From the NCBI RefSeq assembly GCF_001661675.2, contig NZ_CP019602.1, positions 620,001 through 684,000 on the forward strand: DNA of 64,000 nt, given 5' to 3'. A program made the position numbers and the translations under genes. The stretch's first letter is position 1. Each line of letters begins with the position of its first letter. This document shows positions 37,884 through 46,410 of the stretch, piece by piece. The stretch is from Croceicoccus marinus (GTDB lineage: Bacteria > Pseudomonadota > Alphaproteobacteria > Sphingomonadales > Sphingomonadaceae). Under the pieces are notes generated by a model. The model was not told the origin of the DNA. It worked only from the letters and a program-made list of their open reading frames with translations, and searched no databases.

Positions 37884-40028
37884 TTACTTCGCCTCTGCGC
37901 GCAGGCGGTGCAGGACCGGTTCGGTATAGCCGCTCGGCTGCTCGCGCCCTTCCAGGATCAGCGCGCGCGAGGCCCTGATCGGCAGGCAGTCGCGCCCGCG
38001 CGGCACCATTGGCACATAGGACGGATCGCCTGCGTTCTGCCGGTCGACGACCTCGGCCATGCGCCACAGCGCGGCCTCGACCATGTCGCGGTCGATCACG
38101 CCATGTTCCAGCCAGTTGGCAAGGTGCTGGCTGGAAATGCGCAGCGTGGCGCGGTCTTCCATCAGCCCGACGTCGTGGATGTCGGGCACCTTGGAGCAGC
38201 CGACGCCCTGGTCGATCCAGCGCACGACATAGCCCAATATGCCCTGGCAATTGTTGTCGACTTCCTCGCGGATTTCGTCGTCCGACCAGTTCGCGTCATC
38301 AGCCAGCGGCACGGTCAGCAGCGCGGACAGCGGCGCGATGCTTTCCTTCGCGCGCTCGGCCTGCCGCGCGGCGACGTCGCAGCGGTGGTAATGGGTGGCA
38401 TGCAGCGTGGCCGCGGTGGGCGAGGGCACCCAGGCGGTCGTCGCGCCGCTTTGCGGATGGCCGATCTTCTCGGCCAGCATCGCCTGCATCCGGTCGGGCG
38501 CGGCCCACATGCCCTTGCCGATCTGCGCGCGCCCCGCAAATCCGCAGGCCAGCCCGATCTGGACATTGCGATCCTCGTAAGCCTTGATCCATTCGGCTTG
38601 CTTGATCGCGGCCTTGCGCAGCATCGGGCCCGCCAGCATCGAGGTGTGGATCTCGTCTCCCGTGCGGTCCAAGAAACCGGTGTTGATGAAGAACACCCGG
38701 TCCTTCACCGCATGGATGCAGGCCGCCAGATTGGCGCTGGTGCGGCGCTCCTCGTCCATCACGCCGACCTTGATCGTGTTGCGCCTCAGCCCCAGCATGT
38801 CCTCCACCGCGTCGAACAGATCGTTGGTGAACGCGCATTCATCGGGCCCGTGCATCTTGGGCTTCACGATATAGACCGACCCGGCGCGGCTGTTGGTGTT
38901 CTGGCCCAGGTCCTTCAGATCGTGCCCCTTAATATCATGCAGGGCGATCAGCGAGGTAATCGCCGCGTCCATGATGCCTTCGGGGATGTCGCTGCCGTTC
39001 GGCAGGCGGATCGCCGGATTGCGCATCAAATGCCCGACATTGCGGACCAGCAAAAGGCTGCGCCCCGGCAGCGTCAACTCGCCCGCATCGGTCGCATAGG
39101 TCCGGTCGGGGCTGGCGCGGCGGATCATCGTCTCGCCGTTTTTGCTGAACTCGGCAGTCAGGTCCGACCGGACGATCCCCAGCCAGTTGCGAAAGGCGGC
39201 GGTCTTGTCAGCCGCATCGACCGCGGCGACCGAATCCTCTAGGTCGACGATGGTGGTCAGCGCCGATTCCAGCTCGATATCCGCGATGCCCGCCGGGTCG
39301 TTCCGGCCAATCGAATGGCCGGGATCGATCACCAGCTCGATATGCAGACCGTTATGGCGCAGCAGGATATTGTCACCGCGCATGCCGACATATTGCGAAG
39401 GGTCGGCAAGCTGCGGCCTGCCGCCGGTCCACGCTTCCCAAGACCCGTCGGCCAGCGGAACCGCATCGTCCAGGAACGCCTTGGCCCAGCCGATCACGCG
39501 CGCGCCGCGCTCCTCGTCATATGCCTTGCCCTGCGGCAGCGAGCCATCCAGCGCATCGGTGCCATAGAGCGCATCATACAGGCTGCCCCAGCGCGCATTG
39601 GCGGCATTGAGCAGGAACCGCGCATTCAGCACCGGCACGACCAGCTGCGCGCCCGCGACCTCGGCGATTTCCGGATCGACGCCTGTCGTGCCGATGGTGA
39701 AGGGCGCGGGCTCTGGCACCAGATAGCCGATCTCGCGCAGGAACGCCTCGGGCGCGCCGCTGGCGGCACCGGGATTCTCGCGGTGCCAGCCGTCGATATC
39801 CGCCTGCAACCGGTCGCGCGTCATCAGCAGGTCGCGACCCTGCGGCTCGAACCGGGCAGTCAGATCGGCCAGCCCCTGCCAGAAGCGATCGTTCGAAATG
39901 CCGGTCCCCGGCATGGCTTCATTTTCCACGAAGCTCGCCAGGGACGGGTCGACTTGCAACCCGGCTCGCGTGACGGTTCCGGCCTCCCCGCCGGACGTCG
40001 CGTTGTCGTGGTGCAAATCTTTCAGCAT
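37884..40028 (-). CDS. glcB: Malate synthase G
   Basis: A 714-residue malate synthase G, condensing glyoxylate and acetyl-CoA to malate. The signature [17 protein letters not shown] and the following [19 protein letters not shown] are intact, as are YVGMRGDN and [14 protein letters not shown]. The start at 40028 (MLKDLHHDN) has AAGGACGG five bases upstream and gives the expected length. The longer open frame to 40115 would overlap the upstream small gene. It is the last gene of an aceA-microprotein-glcB set and completes the glyoxylate shunt. Confidence 0.95.
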   Translation of the reverse strand: MLKDLHHDNATSGGEAGTVTRAGLQVDPSLASFVENEAMPGTGISNDRFWQGLADLTARFEPQGRDLLMTRDRLQADIDGWHRENPGAASGAPEAFLREIGYLVPEPAPFTIGTTGVDPEIAEVAGAQLVVPVLNARFLLNAANARWGSLYDALYGTDALDGSLPQGKAYDEERGARVIGWAKAFLDDAVPLADGSWEAWTGGRPQLADPSQYVGMRGDNILLRHNGLHIELVIDPGHSIGRNDPAGIADIELESALTTIVDLEDSVAAVDAADKTAAFRNWLGIVRSDLTAEFSKNGETMIRRASPDRTYATDAGELTLPGRSLLLVRNVGHLMRNPAIRLPNGSDIPEGIMDAAITSLIALHDIKGHDLKDLGQNTNSRAGSVYIVKPKMHGPDECAFTNDLFDAVEDMLGLRRNTIKVGVMDEERRTSANLAACIHAVKDRVFFINTGFLDRTGDEIHTSMLAGPMLRKAAIKQAEWIKAYEDRNVQIGLACGFAGRAQIGKGMWAAPDRMQAMLAEKIGHPQSGATTAWVPSPTAATLHATHYHRCDVAARQAERAKESIAPLSALLTVPLADDANWSDDEIREEVDNNCQGILGYVVRWIDQGVGCSKVPDIHDVGLMEDRATLRISSQHLANWLEHGVIDRDMVEAALWRMAEVVDRQNAGDPSYVPMVPRGRDCLPIRASRALILEGREQPSGYTEPVLHRLRAEAK

Positions 40029-40098
40029 AATCCGTCCTTCCCGTGCGCGGCCCCGGTGCGCGGCGCCGGGGCGCGTATCCTCTCGATTGGTGAAACCG

Positions 40099-40251
40099 TC
40101 AGCCCATCCGCCCAAGGCGGTGGTGCAGGTTCACGAACTTGGGCGTCTCGATATCGTCCTGGTTGTTCTTGATGAACTCGACCACGGCGCGGCGGATCAG
40201 GCGCGAATCCTCGGTCGAGAAGACCGGACGGGCAAGTGCGGGTGCGGGCAT
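40099..40251 (-). CDS. 50-residue microprotein between aceA and glcB
   Basis: [30 protein letters not shown] is followed by a short tail, 50 residues in all. It is a helical, charged protein with no signal peptide or membrane span. The start at 40251 is strongly supported by AAGGAG nine bases upstream. The longer open frame to 40326 reads back into the aceA end and was rejected. It sits 64 bases after aceA and 70 before glcB in the same direction. Small proteins at this place occur in other sphingomonads, to my knowledge without a known function. A role tied to the glyoxylate shunt enzymes is a guess from position. Confidence 0.8.
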   Translation of the reverse strand: MPAPALARPVFSTEDSRLIRRAVVEFIKNNQDDIETPKFVNLHHRLGRMG

Positions 40252-40285
40252 TTTACTTCTCCTTCCTATGTGTCGCGCGGCTGGG

Positions 40286-40334
40286 TCAGGCCGCAAATTG
40301 GTTCCCCCGCGGCCTTTAGGCCGCAAATTGATTC
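40286..40334 (-). repeat. Duplicated aceA tail (19-bp direct repeat, 30-bp period)
   Basis: The last codons of aceA (NQFAA-stop, 40316-40334) are repeated at 40286-40304 with two mismatches, exactly 30 bases downstream and in frame. The second copy also reads NQFAA-stop. It looks like a 30-bp tandem duplication of the gene end that carries a second stop codon. Confidence 0.85.
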
Positions 40335-41911
40335 ATCGTATTGTCCTTGCCGCCGGCTTTCAGGGCCGCCTCACCGGCAAAGGCCTCCTTGTGGTCGTCC
40401 CCGATGTCGGACCCTGCCATGTTCTGGTGCTTCACGCAGGCGATGCCTTCGCGGATCTCCTTGCGCTGGACGCCCTTGACGTAGCCCAGCATCCCGGCCC
40501 CGCCGAAATATTCGCGGGCGAGATTGTCGGTCGACAGCGCCGCCGTGTGATATGTCGGCAGGGTGATGAGGTGGTGGAAGATCCCCGCCTCGCGCGCCGC
40601 GTCCTTCTGGAAGGTGCGGATGCGCTCGTCGGCTTCGTCCGCCAGATCGGTGCCGTCGTAATCCACGCTCATCAGCCTGGCCCGGTCATAATCGGACACG
40701 TCGCGTCCCTCGGCTTCCCAGGCGTCGAACACCTGCTGGCGGAAGCTCAGCGTCCAGTTGAAGCTGGGCGAGTTGTTATAGACCAGCTTGGCGTTCGGAA
40801 TGACCTCGCGGATGCGGTTCACCATGCCGCCGATCTGGCCGATATGCGGCTTCTCCGTCTCGATCCACAGCAGGTCCGCCCCGTTCTCCAGCGCGGTGAT
40901 GCAGTCGAGCACGCAGCGGTCCTCGCCGGTTCCGGCCCGGAACTGATAGAGGTTCGAGGGCAGGCGTTTCGGTGCCAGCAGCTTCCCCTGGCGGCTGATG
41001 AAGACCTGCCCGTTGGCGATGTCCGACGGCGCAACCTCCTCGCAGTCCAGGAACGCATTGTACCGGTCGCCCAGGTCGCCCGGTTCCTTGCTGAACGCGA
41101 TCTGCTTGGTCAGCCCCGCACCCAGCGAGTCGGTGCGGGCGACGATGATGCCGTCCTCCACGCCCAGTTCCAGGAACGCATAGCGGATCGCCCGGATTTT
41201 CTGCAGGAAATCCTCGTGCGGAACCGTGACCTTGCCGTCCTGGTGGCCGCATTGCTTCTCGTCCGAGACCTGGTTCTCGATCTGAAGCGCGCAGGCGCCC
41301 GCCTCGATCATCTTCCTGGCCAGCAGATAGGTCGCCTCGGCATTGCCGAAGCCGGCGTCGATATCGGCGATGATCGGCACGACGTGGGTCTGGTGCTCGT
41401 CGATCTCGCGCAGCAGGCGGTGGGTATTGACCGCATCGCCCGCGTCCTTGGCGGCGTCCAGATCGCGGAACAGCATGCCCAGCTCGCGCGCATCGGCCTG
41501 GCGCAGGAAGGTATAGAGCTCCTCGATCAGCGCCGGAACGCTCGTCTTCTCGTGCATCGACTGGTCGGGCAGGGGCCCGAACTCGCTGCGCAGCGCGGCG
41601 ACCATCCAGCCGGACAGGTACAGGTACCGCCCCTTGGTGGTGCCGAAATGCTTCTTGATCGAAATCATCTTCTGCTGCCCGATGAAACCGTGCCAGCAGC
41701 CCAGCGACTGGGTGTAGCTGGCAGGATCGGCGTCATAGGCGGCCATGTCCTCGCGCATGATCTTCGCGGTATAGCGCGCGATGTCGAGCCCGGTGCGGAA
41801 GCGGTTCTGCACCGCCATGCGCGCGGCCGTGTCGGGATCGATCGCGGCCCATTTTGCGCCAAGGCTGGCGATGGTGGCGCGCTGGCGCTGGATTTCGGCT
41901 GCGTAGGTCAT
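40316..41911 (-). CDS. aceA: Isocitrate lyase
   Basis: A 531-residue isocitrate lyase of the long type (as in Pseudomonas), splitting isocitrate into glyoxylate and succinate. The active-site signature is DEKQCGHQDGK with the catalytic Cys (the common form is KKCGH). IIADIDAGFGN (metal site) and NNSPSFNW are also present. The start at 41911 (MTYAAEIQRQR) has GAG/AGAACGC upstream; a longer frame to 42025 would run through the divergent promoter. First gene of the aceA-microprotein-glcB set and divergent from a RamB-type regulator. Confidence 0.96.
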   Translation of the reverse strand: MTYAAEIQRQRATIASLGAKWAAIDPDTAARMAVQNRFRTGLDIARYTAKIMREDMAAYDADPASYTQSLGCWHGFIGQQKMISIKKHFGTTKGRYLYLSGWMVAALRSEFGPLPDQSMHEKTSVPALIEELYTFLRQADARELGMLFRDLDAAKDAGDAVNTHRLLREIDEHQTHVVPIIADIDAGFGNAEATYLLARKMIEAGACALQIENQVSDEKQCGHQDGKVTVPHEDFLQKIRAIRYAFLELGVEDGIIVARTDSLGAGLTKQIAFSKEPGDLGDRYNAFLDCEEVAPSDIANGQVFISRQGKLLAPKRLPSNLYQFRAGTGEDRCVLDCITALENGADLLWIETEKPHIGQIGGMVNRIREVIPNAKLVYNNSPSFNWTLSFRQQVFDAWEAEGRDVSDYDRARLMSVDYDGTDLADEADERIRTFQKDAAREAGIFHHLITLPTYHTAALSTDNLAREYFGGAGMLGYVKGVQRKEIREGIACVKHQNMAGSDIGDDHKEAFAGEAALKAGGKDNTMNQFAA

Positions 41912-42026
41912 GCGTTCTCGGCCCTCATGCAAATTGTTCGTCGGCCCCGAATCGTCCGGGGGCATGACCAGTGTTGTGCAATGCGAAACGGATGCCGGAC
42001 ACCGCGCCCGGTGTGTCCTTGTCAAA

Positions 42027-42057
42027 CTTTACAGGATTTGCTTGTATAGTTGTAAAG
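42027..42057. promoter_or_regulatory. Inverted repeat in the aceA / RamB-type regulator promoter
   Basis: CTTTACA (42027-42033) and TGTAAAG (42051-42057) are perfect arms, 24 bases apart centre to centre, in an AT-rich island containing TTTGCTTGTATAG. It is 26 bases ahead of the regulator gene and about 115 ahead of aceA, a natural place for autoregulation and shunt control. Confidence 0.5.
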
Positions 42058-42082
42058 CTATCTACAGTCGGACCCCGAACCC

Positions 42083-43480
42083 ATGGCGCGCAAGGCAATC
42101 TATCTCGGCCCCAGGCTCAAGCGCATGCGGCGCGAAATGGGGCTGACGCAGGCCAACATGGCCGCCGATCTCGACATCTCACCCAGCTATATCGCGCTGA
42201 TGGAGCGCAACCAGCGTCCCGTCACGGCCGAGCTGCTCCTCAATATCGCAACCACCTACCGCATCGACATCGCCGACCTCGCCAATGACGACAGCGAGGA
42301 GACGACGACCAGGCTTCAGGCGGTGCTGCGCGATCCGATCTTCGCCGACATCGACCTGCCCGGGCTGGACGTCGCCGACATCGCCGCCAGCTTCCCCGGT
42401 TTCGCCGAGGCGTTGATGCGGCTCCACACCGCCTATGGCGAGGAACAGCTGGCGCTTGCCGCGCGCAGGGAAGGCGGCGAGGGCGGCGAGACTGCCGCGC
42501 CCGACCCGGTGGCCGAGGCGCGCGGCTTCCTAGCGGCGCGGCGCAACTGCTTTCCTTCGCTCGACGACAGTGCCGCGCTGGCCGCGCAGGACCTGCCGAA
42601 CATCGCCGCCATGATCGACCGCATCCGCGACCGCCACCGGATCGAGGTCAGCTTCGCCCCGCCCGAGATGCTGATGGGGGCGCTGCGCTGGTACGATTAC
42701 CACCGCCGCCGCGTGCTGTTCTCGCGCCAGCTCGACCACAAGGCGCGGCGCTTCCAGCTCGCCCTCCAGATCGCGGTGCTGGAACGCGGGGACGAGATCG
42801 ACGCCGCCATCGCCGAGGGCCGGTTCGAAACCGACAATGGCCGCGTGCTGGCCCGCCGCGCGCTGGAATCGTATTGGGCCGCGGCGCTGCTGATGCCCTA
42901 TCGCCCGTTCCTCGATGCGGCGAAAAGGCTGCGCTATGACATCGACGCGCTCACCTATGAATTCCAGGTCAGCTATGAACAGGTCGCGCACCGGTTGACC
43001 ACGCTGCAGAAACCGGGGGCCGAAGGCGTGCCCTTCTTCTTCATCCGCGTCGACCGCGCGGGCAATGTGTCGAAACGGCTGGACGGGGCGGGCTTCCCCT
43101 TCGCGCGCCACGGCGGGGCCTGTCCGCTGTGGAACGTGCACCAGGCGTTCGACCGGCCGGGCGACGTGCTGGTCCAGCGCATCGAACTGCCGGACGGGGA
43201 ACGCTATGTCTCGGTCGCGCGCACGGTGATCTCGGGCGGGGGCAGCTTCGACGCGCCGCGCATCACGCGCGCGGTCGCGCTGTGCTGCGCCGATTCGCGG
43301 GCGGGCGAACTCACCTATTCGGATCGCCTGGATGCCGCGCAATCGACGCCCATCGGGATCGCCTGCCGCTTCTGCCACCGGCCGCAATGCATCGCGCGGT
43401 CCGCCCCGCCGATGGGGCGCGAATTGCGCTTCGATCACTACCGCCGATCGGGCGTGCCGTTCGCGTTTGCCGATGAATGA
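42083..43480 (+). CDS. RamB/ScfR-type XRE-family regulator of C2 metabolism
   Basis: 465 residues. The N-terminal XRE helix-turn-helix spans about 8-62 (LKRMRREMGLTQANMAADLDISPSYIALMERNQRPVT). A middle ImmA/IrrE-like region (VLFSRQLDHKARRFQLALQIA and YEFQVSYEQVAHRLTTLQ) and a C-terminal short-chain-fatty-acyl regulator domain with a cysteine cluster (CRFCHRPQC) follow. Corynebacterium RamB and actinobacterial/alphaproteobacterial relatives control acetate and propionate use, including aceA. The divergent position beside aceA supports the same job here. Its own promoter carries the inverted repeat at 42027-42057. Whether it activates or represses cannot be told. Confidence 0.88.
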   Translation: MARKAIYLGPRLKRMRREMGLTQANMAADLDISPSYIALMERNQRPVTAELLLNIATTYRIDIADLANDDSEETTTRLQAVLRDPIFADIDLPGLDVADIAASFPGFAEALMRLHTAYGEEQLALAARREGGEGGETAAPDPVAEARGFLAARRNCFPSLDDSAALAAQDLPNIAAMIDRIRDRHRIEVSFAPPEMLMGALRWYDYHRRRVLFSRQLDHKARRFQLALQIAVLERGDEIDAAIAEGRFETDNGRVLARRALESYWAAALLMPYRPFLDAAKRLRYDIDALTYEFQVSYEQVAHRLTTLQKPGAEGVPFFFIRVDRAGNVSKRLDGAGFPFARHGGACPLWNVHQAFDRPGDVLVQRIELPDGERYVSVARTVISGGGSFDAPRITRAVALCCADSRAGELTYSDRLDAAQSTPIGIACRFCHRPQCIARSAPPMGRELRFDHYRRSGVPFAFADE

Positions 43481-43714
43481 TCCGGGCACTCCGATGATTG
43501 GGGCATTAAAAATTAGGGCATCGCGGCAAACTCTGCTATGGCGGCTGCGCTGACGTCGAAAATTGCGACGGACTTCGGCATTTGACGACCGCCAGAAACT
43601 GCATTTGCAATCTGGCGCAAATTAGACGGCGACTTCCTCTTCTTGGACGACTTTACGCACGACCGCTGCTGCATTTCGTAACAGCACTTACTACGTTCTT
43701 GAAAGGAACATCTT
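43481..43714 (+). promoter_or_regulatory. Long leader region of the cold-shock gene
   Basis: The 234 bases ahead of cspA hold no gene and are much richer in A and T than the neighbours. They include TTAAAAATTAGGGC near 43505 and AAAGGAAC just before the ATG. Bacterial csp mRNAs often have long structured leaders that control translation at low temperature; that role here is an analogy. Confidence 0.4.
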
Positions 43715-43927
43715 ATGTCGAAGACCGGCACCGTGAAATTCTTCAATTCCGACAAGGGCTATGGTTTCATCCAGCCCGACGATGGCTCGGCTGACAGCTT
43801 CGTTCACATCTCGGCCGTCCAGGCGGCTGGCATGCAGACGCTCGATAAGGAACAGCGCCTGAACTACGAAGTCGAAATGGGCCGCAATGGCAAGGCCAGC
43901 GCCGTCAATCTGTCGGCTGCCGACTGA
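43715..43927 (+). CDS. Cold-shock protein (CspA family)
   Basis: A 70-residue single cold-shock domain binding single-stranded RNA/DNA. RNP1 is KGYGFIQ (14-20) and RNP2 FVHIS (29-33), with the conserved TGTVKFFN start. AAAGGAAC lies nine bases before the ATG. It is followed by a strong hairpin. Confidence 0.96.
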   Translation: MSKTGTVKFFNSDKGYGFIQPDDGSADSFVHISAVQAAGMQTLDKEQRLNYEVEMGRNGKASAVNLSAAD

Positions 43928-43936
43928 TTTCGCATC

Positions 43937-43975
43937 GCCCCGCGCCGTCGAACGATGGGCGCGGGGCCATGTTTC
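43937..43975 (+). terminator. Terminator of the cold-shock gene
   Basis: GCCCCGCGCC (43937-43946) pairs perfectly with GGCGCGGGGC (43958-43967), loop 11 bases, followed by CATGTTTC. The T-run is short, but the helix is stable and lies nine bases after the stop. Confidence 0.7.
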
Positions 43976-44014
43976 TCCACTTGGACGTGTCCCTCCACCT
44001 AGACGGGAGCCTGC

Positions 44015-44254
44015 GTGAGCCAGACTTTTGAATTCTACGACGCCCGCGCCCGCGAGGCTGCGGCAGAGGCCGATCAGGCCACTCTCGACAATGTGAGGGA
44101 CCGCAATCTGCGCGCCGCCAAGACCTGGCGCGGCCTTGCCGACCAGGCCCGCCGCGTGCTGGCCGAACGCAACAAGGCCGAGCAGGAGCGCGTCGACCGC
44201 CGCAAGGCCGAGGCTGAAGAAGCCGAAGAGGCCGAAGTGAACGGCGCCGAATAG
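44015..44254 (+). CDS. Small charged helical protein of unknown function
   Basis: 79 residues from a GTG start at 44015, with GGGAG seven bases upstream. The protein is Ala/Arg/Glu-rich and predicted fully helical (AREAAAEADQATLDNVRDRN...), ending in an acidic stretch of repeated EAE units. This suggests a coiled coil. No signal peptide, no known family. Similar short proteins beside cold-shock genes occur in sphingomonads. The good ribosome-binding site and codon usage argue for a real gene. Confidence 0.7.
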   Translation: MSQTFEFYDARAREAAAEADQATLDNVRDRNLRAAKTWRGLADQARRVLAERNKAEQERVDRRKAEAEEAEEAEVNGAE

Positions 44255-44515
44255 GCGCGTCCGTTCCAGTGTCCCCGCCGACAAGTCCGGCGCGGGATTT
44301 ACTGTCCTACATCGAAGATCCGCGCTAGCTGCAGCCTTGTTCCACGCGGGACAGGGCTCTTTGGCATTGCCGGAATTTTCGCAGGGGGTGCATGGTGTCA
44401 CCCTCGCCCCCGAAAACGGCTGCTCTCCGCGAGTTTGCGCCGGGTGACGGGCGTTGGAGGATGTGTCGCCTGTGTCAACCTTGGGGTGTCAACCGGCGGC
44501 TGCCAGCCGTCGCTC

Positions 44516-46387
44516 TCAATCGGCGGCCGTCTCCGCCAATTGCGCGGCAATCGCCTCGATCACTGATGGATCCTCGATGGTCTGCGGCACCACGATCTCC
44601 TCGCCATTGACGATGGAGCGCAGCAGGTTGCGCAGGATCTTGCCCGACCGCGTCTTGGGCAGCCCGTCCACGAACCACACGCTGCGCGGACTCGCGATGG
44701 GGCCGATGGTCTCGCGCACCGAGGCGATCAGTTCCTTGCGGACCAGATCGGGATTGCCGCCATCCCGGCGAGGGACAACAAAGGCCACCGCCATCTCGCC
44801 CTTCAGCGCGTCCGCCGCGCCGACCACCGCGCATTCCACGACCTCGGGGTGGGCGGCGACGACCTCCTCCATCTGTCCCGTCGACAGGCGGTGGCCCGCC
44901 ACGTTGATGATGTCGTCGGTGCGGCCCATGATGTGGATGAAGCCGTCGGCGTCGATCATGCCCGCATCGCCGCTGGTATAGTGCCTCGGAAAGTCGGCAA
45001 AGCCTTCGGCAAAACGTTCGGGATTGTTCCACAGGGCGCGAAACGCGCCCGGCGGCAGCGGCTGTTCGATCAGCAGATTGCCGACCGTGCCGGGGGCGAC
45101 CTTTCGGTGGTTGTCGTCCTGCACGCTGAAGCGGAAACCGGGCACCGCGCGCCCGGCGCTACCGGGCCGGATCTCGCTTTCGCCCAGCCCGTGGCAGGTG
45201 GCAATGGCCGGCCAGCCGATCTCGGTCTGCCACCAGTGGTCGATTACCGGCCTGTCCAGCAGATCGGCGATCCAGTTCAGCGTATCGGGATCGGCCCGCT
45301 CGCCCGCCAGGAACAGCGCCTGCAGCGACGACAGGTCTGATTTTGCAACGAACGCGCCATCGGGATCGGCGCGGCGGATGGCGCGGATTGCGGTCGGGGC
45401 CGTAAACAGCACCTTGACCCGGTGCCGGTCGATCAGCCGCCAGAATATCCCCGCATCGGGAGTGCCCACCGGCTTGCCCTCGAACAGGATGGTCGTGCAG
45501 CCCGCCAGCAGCGGACCATAGACGATATAGGAGTGCCCCACGACCCAGCCGATGTCGGACGCGGCCCAGTATACATCGCCCGCAGAAACGCCATAGACAT
45601 GCGCCATCGACCAGGCGAGCGCGGTCGCATAGCCGCCGGTGTCGCGCACCACCCCCTTGGGCGTGCCGGTCGTGCCGGAGGTATAGAGGATGTAGAGCGG
45701 GTCGGTCGATTTCACCGGTACGCAATCGACGGGGTCGGCGGCGTCATGGGCGGCCTGCCAGTCGATATCCCGATTCGGCGTAAGTTCGGCGCGCAATTCC
45801 TTGCGCTGCAGCAGGATGACGGTGTCGGGCTTGTGCCTGCACTGCCCGATCGCGCTGTCGAGCAGCGGCTTGTAGGCGATGGTCCGCCCGGGCTCCAGCC
45901 CGCACGAAGCAGTGAGGACGCAGACCGGCTGGCAATCGTCGATCCGCTTGGCCAGTTCGGGCGCGGCGAACCCGCCGAACACCACGCTGTGCACCGCGCC
46001 GATGCGCGCGCAGGCCAGCATGGCAAACACCGCCTCTGGAACCATGGGCATGTAGATGACGACGCGGTCGCCCCGTTTCACACCGGCGCCCGCCAGCATG
46101 CCCGCGGTTTTCGCAACCCGCGTCAGCAGTTCGCGATAGGTGAAGGTCGCCGCCCGGCCAGAGATGGGGCTTTCATAGATCAGTGCCTGCTGATGGCCTC
46201 GCCCCTCGGCCACATGCCGATCGACTGCATTGTGGCACAGGTTGATCGACCCGTCGGGAAACCACAGGTCGTCGTCCCGGTCATGCGCGCGGGCCGGAAA
46301 CGCCGCCCAGTCGAGCGATCTCGCCGCCTCGAGCCAAAAGCCTTCGGGATCGCGCCGTGCCTGTTCGATGGCTGCCTGATAATTCAT
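44516..46387 (-). CDS. prpE: Propionyl-CoA synthetase
   Basis: A 623-residue AMP-forming acyl-CoA synthetase. The P-loop-like LYTSGTTGTPKGVVRDTGG is complete. The acyl-pocket region reads IDHWWQTEIGWPA, the PrpE form (acetyl-CoA synthetases have TWWQTETGG). The C-terminal lysine acetylation/catalytic motif is [17 protein letters not shown]. It activates propionate for the methylcitrate or methylmalonyl route. The ATG at 46387 (MNYQAAIEQ) is chosen over one seven codons upstream that almost touches the porin stop. It is 23 bases after the porin gene, so the two likely form one operon. Confidence 0.9.
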   Translation of the reverse strand: MNYQAAIEQARRDPEGFWLEAARSLDWAAFPARAHDRDDDLWFPDGSINLCHNAVDRHVAEGRGHQQALIYESPISGRAATFTYRELLTRVAKTAGMLAGAGVKRGDRVVIYMPMVPEAVFAMLACARIGAVHSVVFGGFAAPELAKRIDDCQPVCVLTASCGLEPGRTIAYKPLLDSAIGQCRHKPDTVILLQRKELRAELTPNRDIDWQAAHDAADPVDCVPVKSTDPLYILYTSGTTGTPKGVVRDTGGYATALAWSMAHVYGVSAGDVYWAASDIGWVVGHSYIVYGPLLAGCTTILFEGKPVGTPDAGIFWRLIDRHRVKVLFTAPTAIRAIRRADPDGAFVAKSDLSSLQALFLAGERADPDTLNWIADLLDRPVIDHWWQTEIGWPAIATCHGLGESEIRPGSAGRAVPGFRFSVQDDNHRKVAPGTVGNLLIEQPLPPGAFRALWNNPERFAEGFADFPRHYTSGDAGMIDADGFIHIMGRTDDIINVAGHRLSTGQMEEVVAAHPEVVECAVVGAADALKGEMAVAFVVPRRDGGNPDLVRKELIASVRETIGPIASPRSVWFVDGLPKTRSGKILRNLLRSIVNGEEIVVPQTIEDPSVIEAIAAQLAETAAD

Positions 46388-46410
46388 CGCGTTACCCGCT
46401 TTCTGCATCG

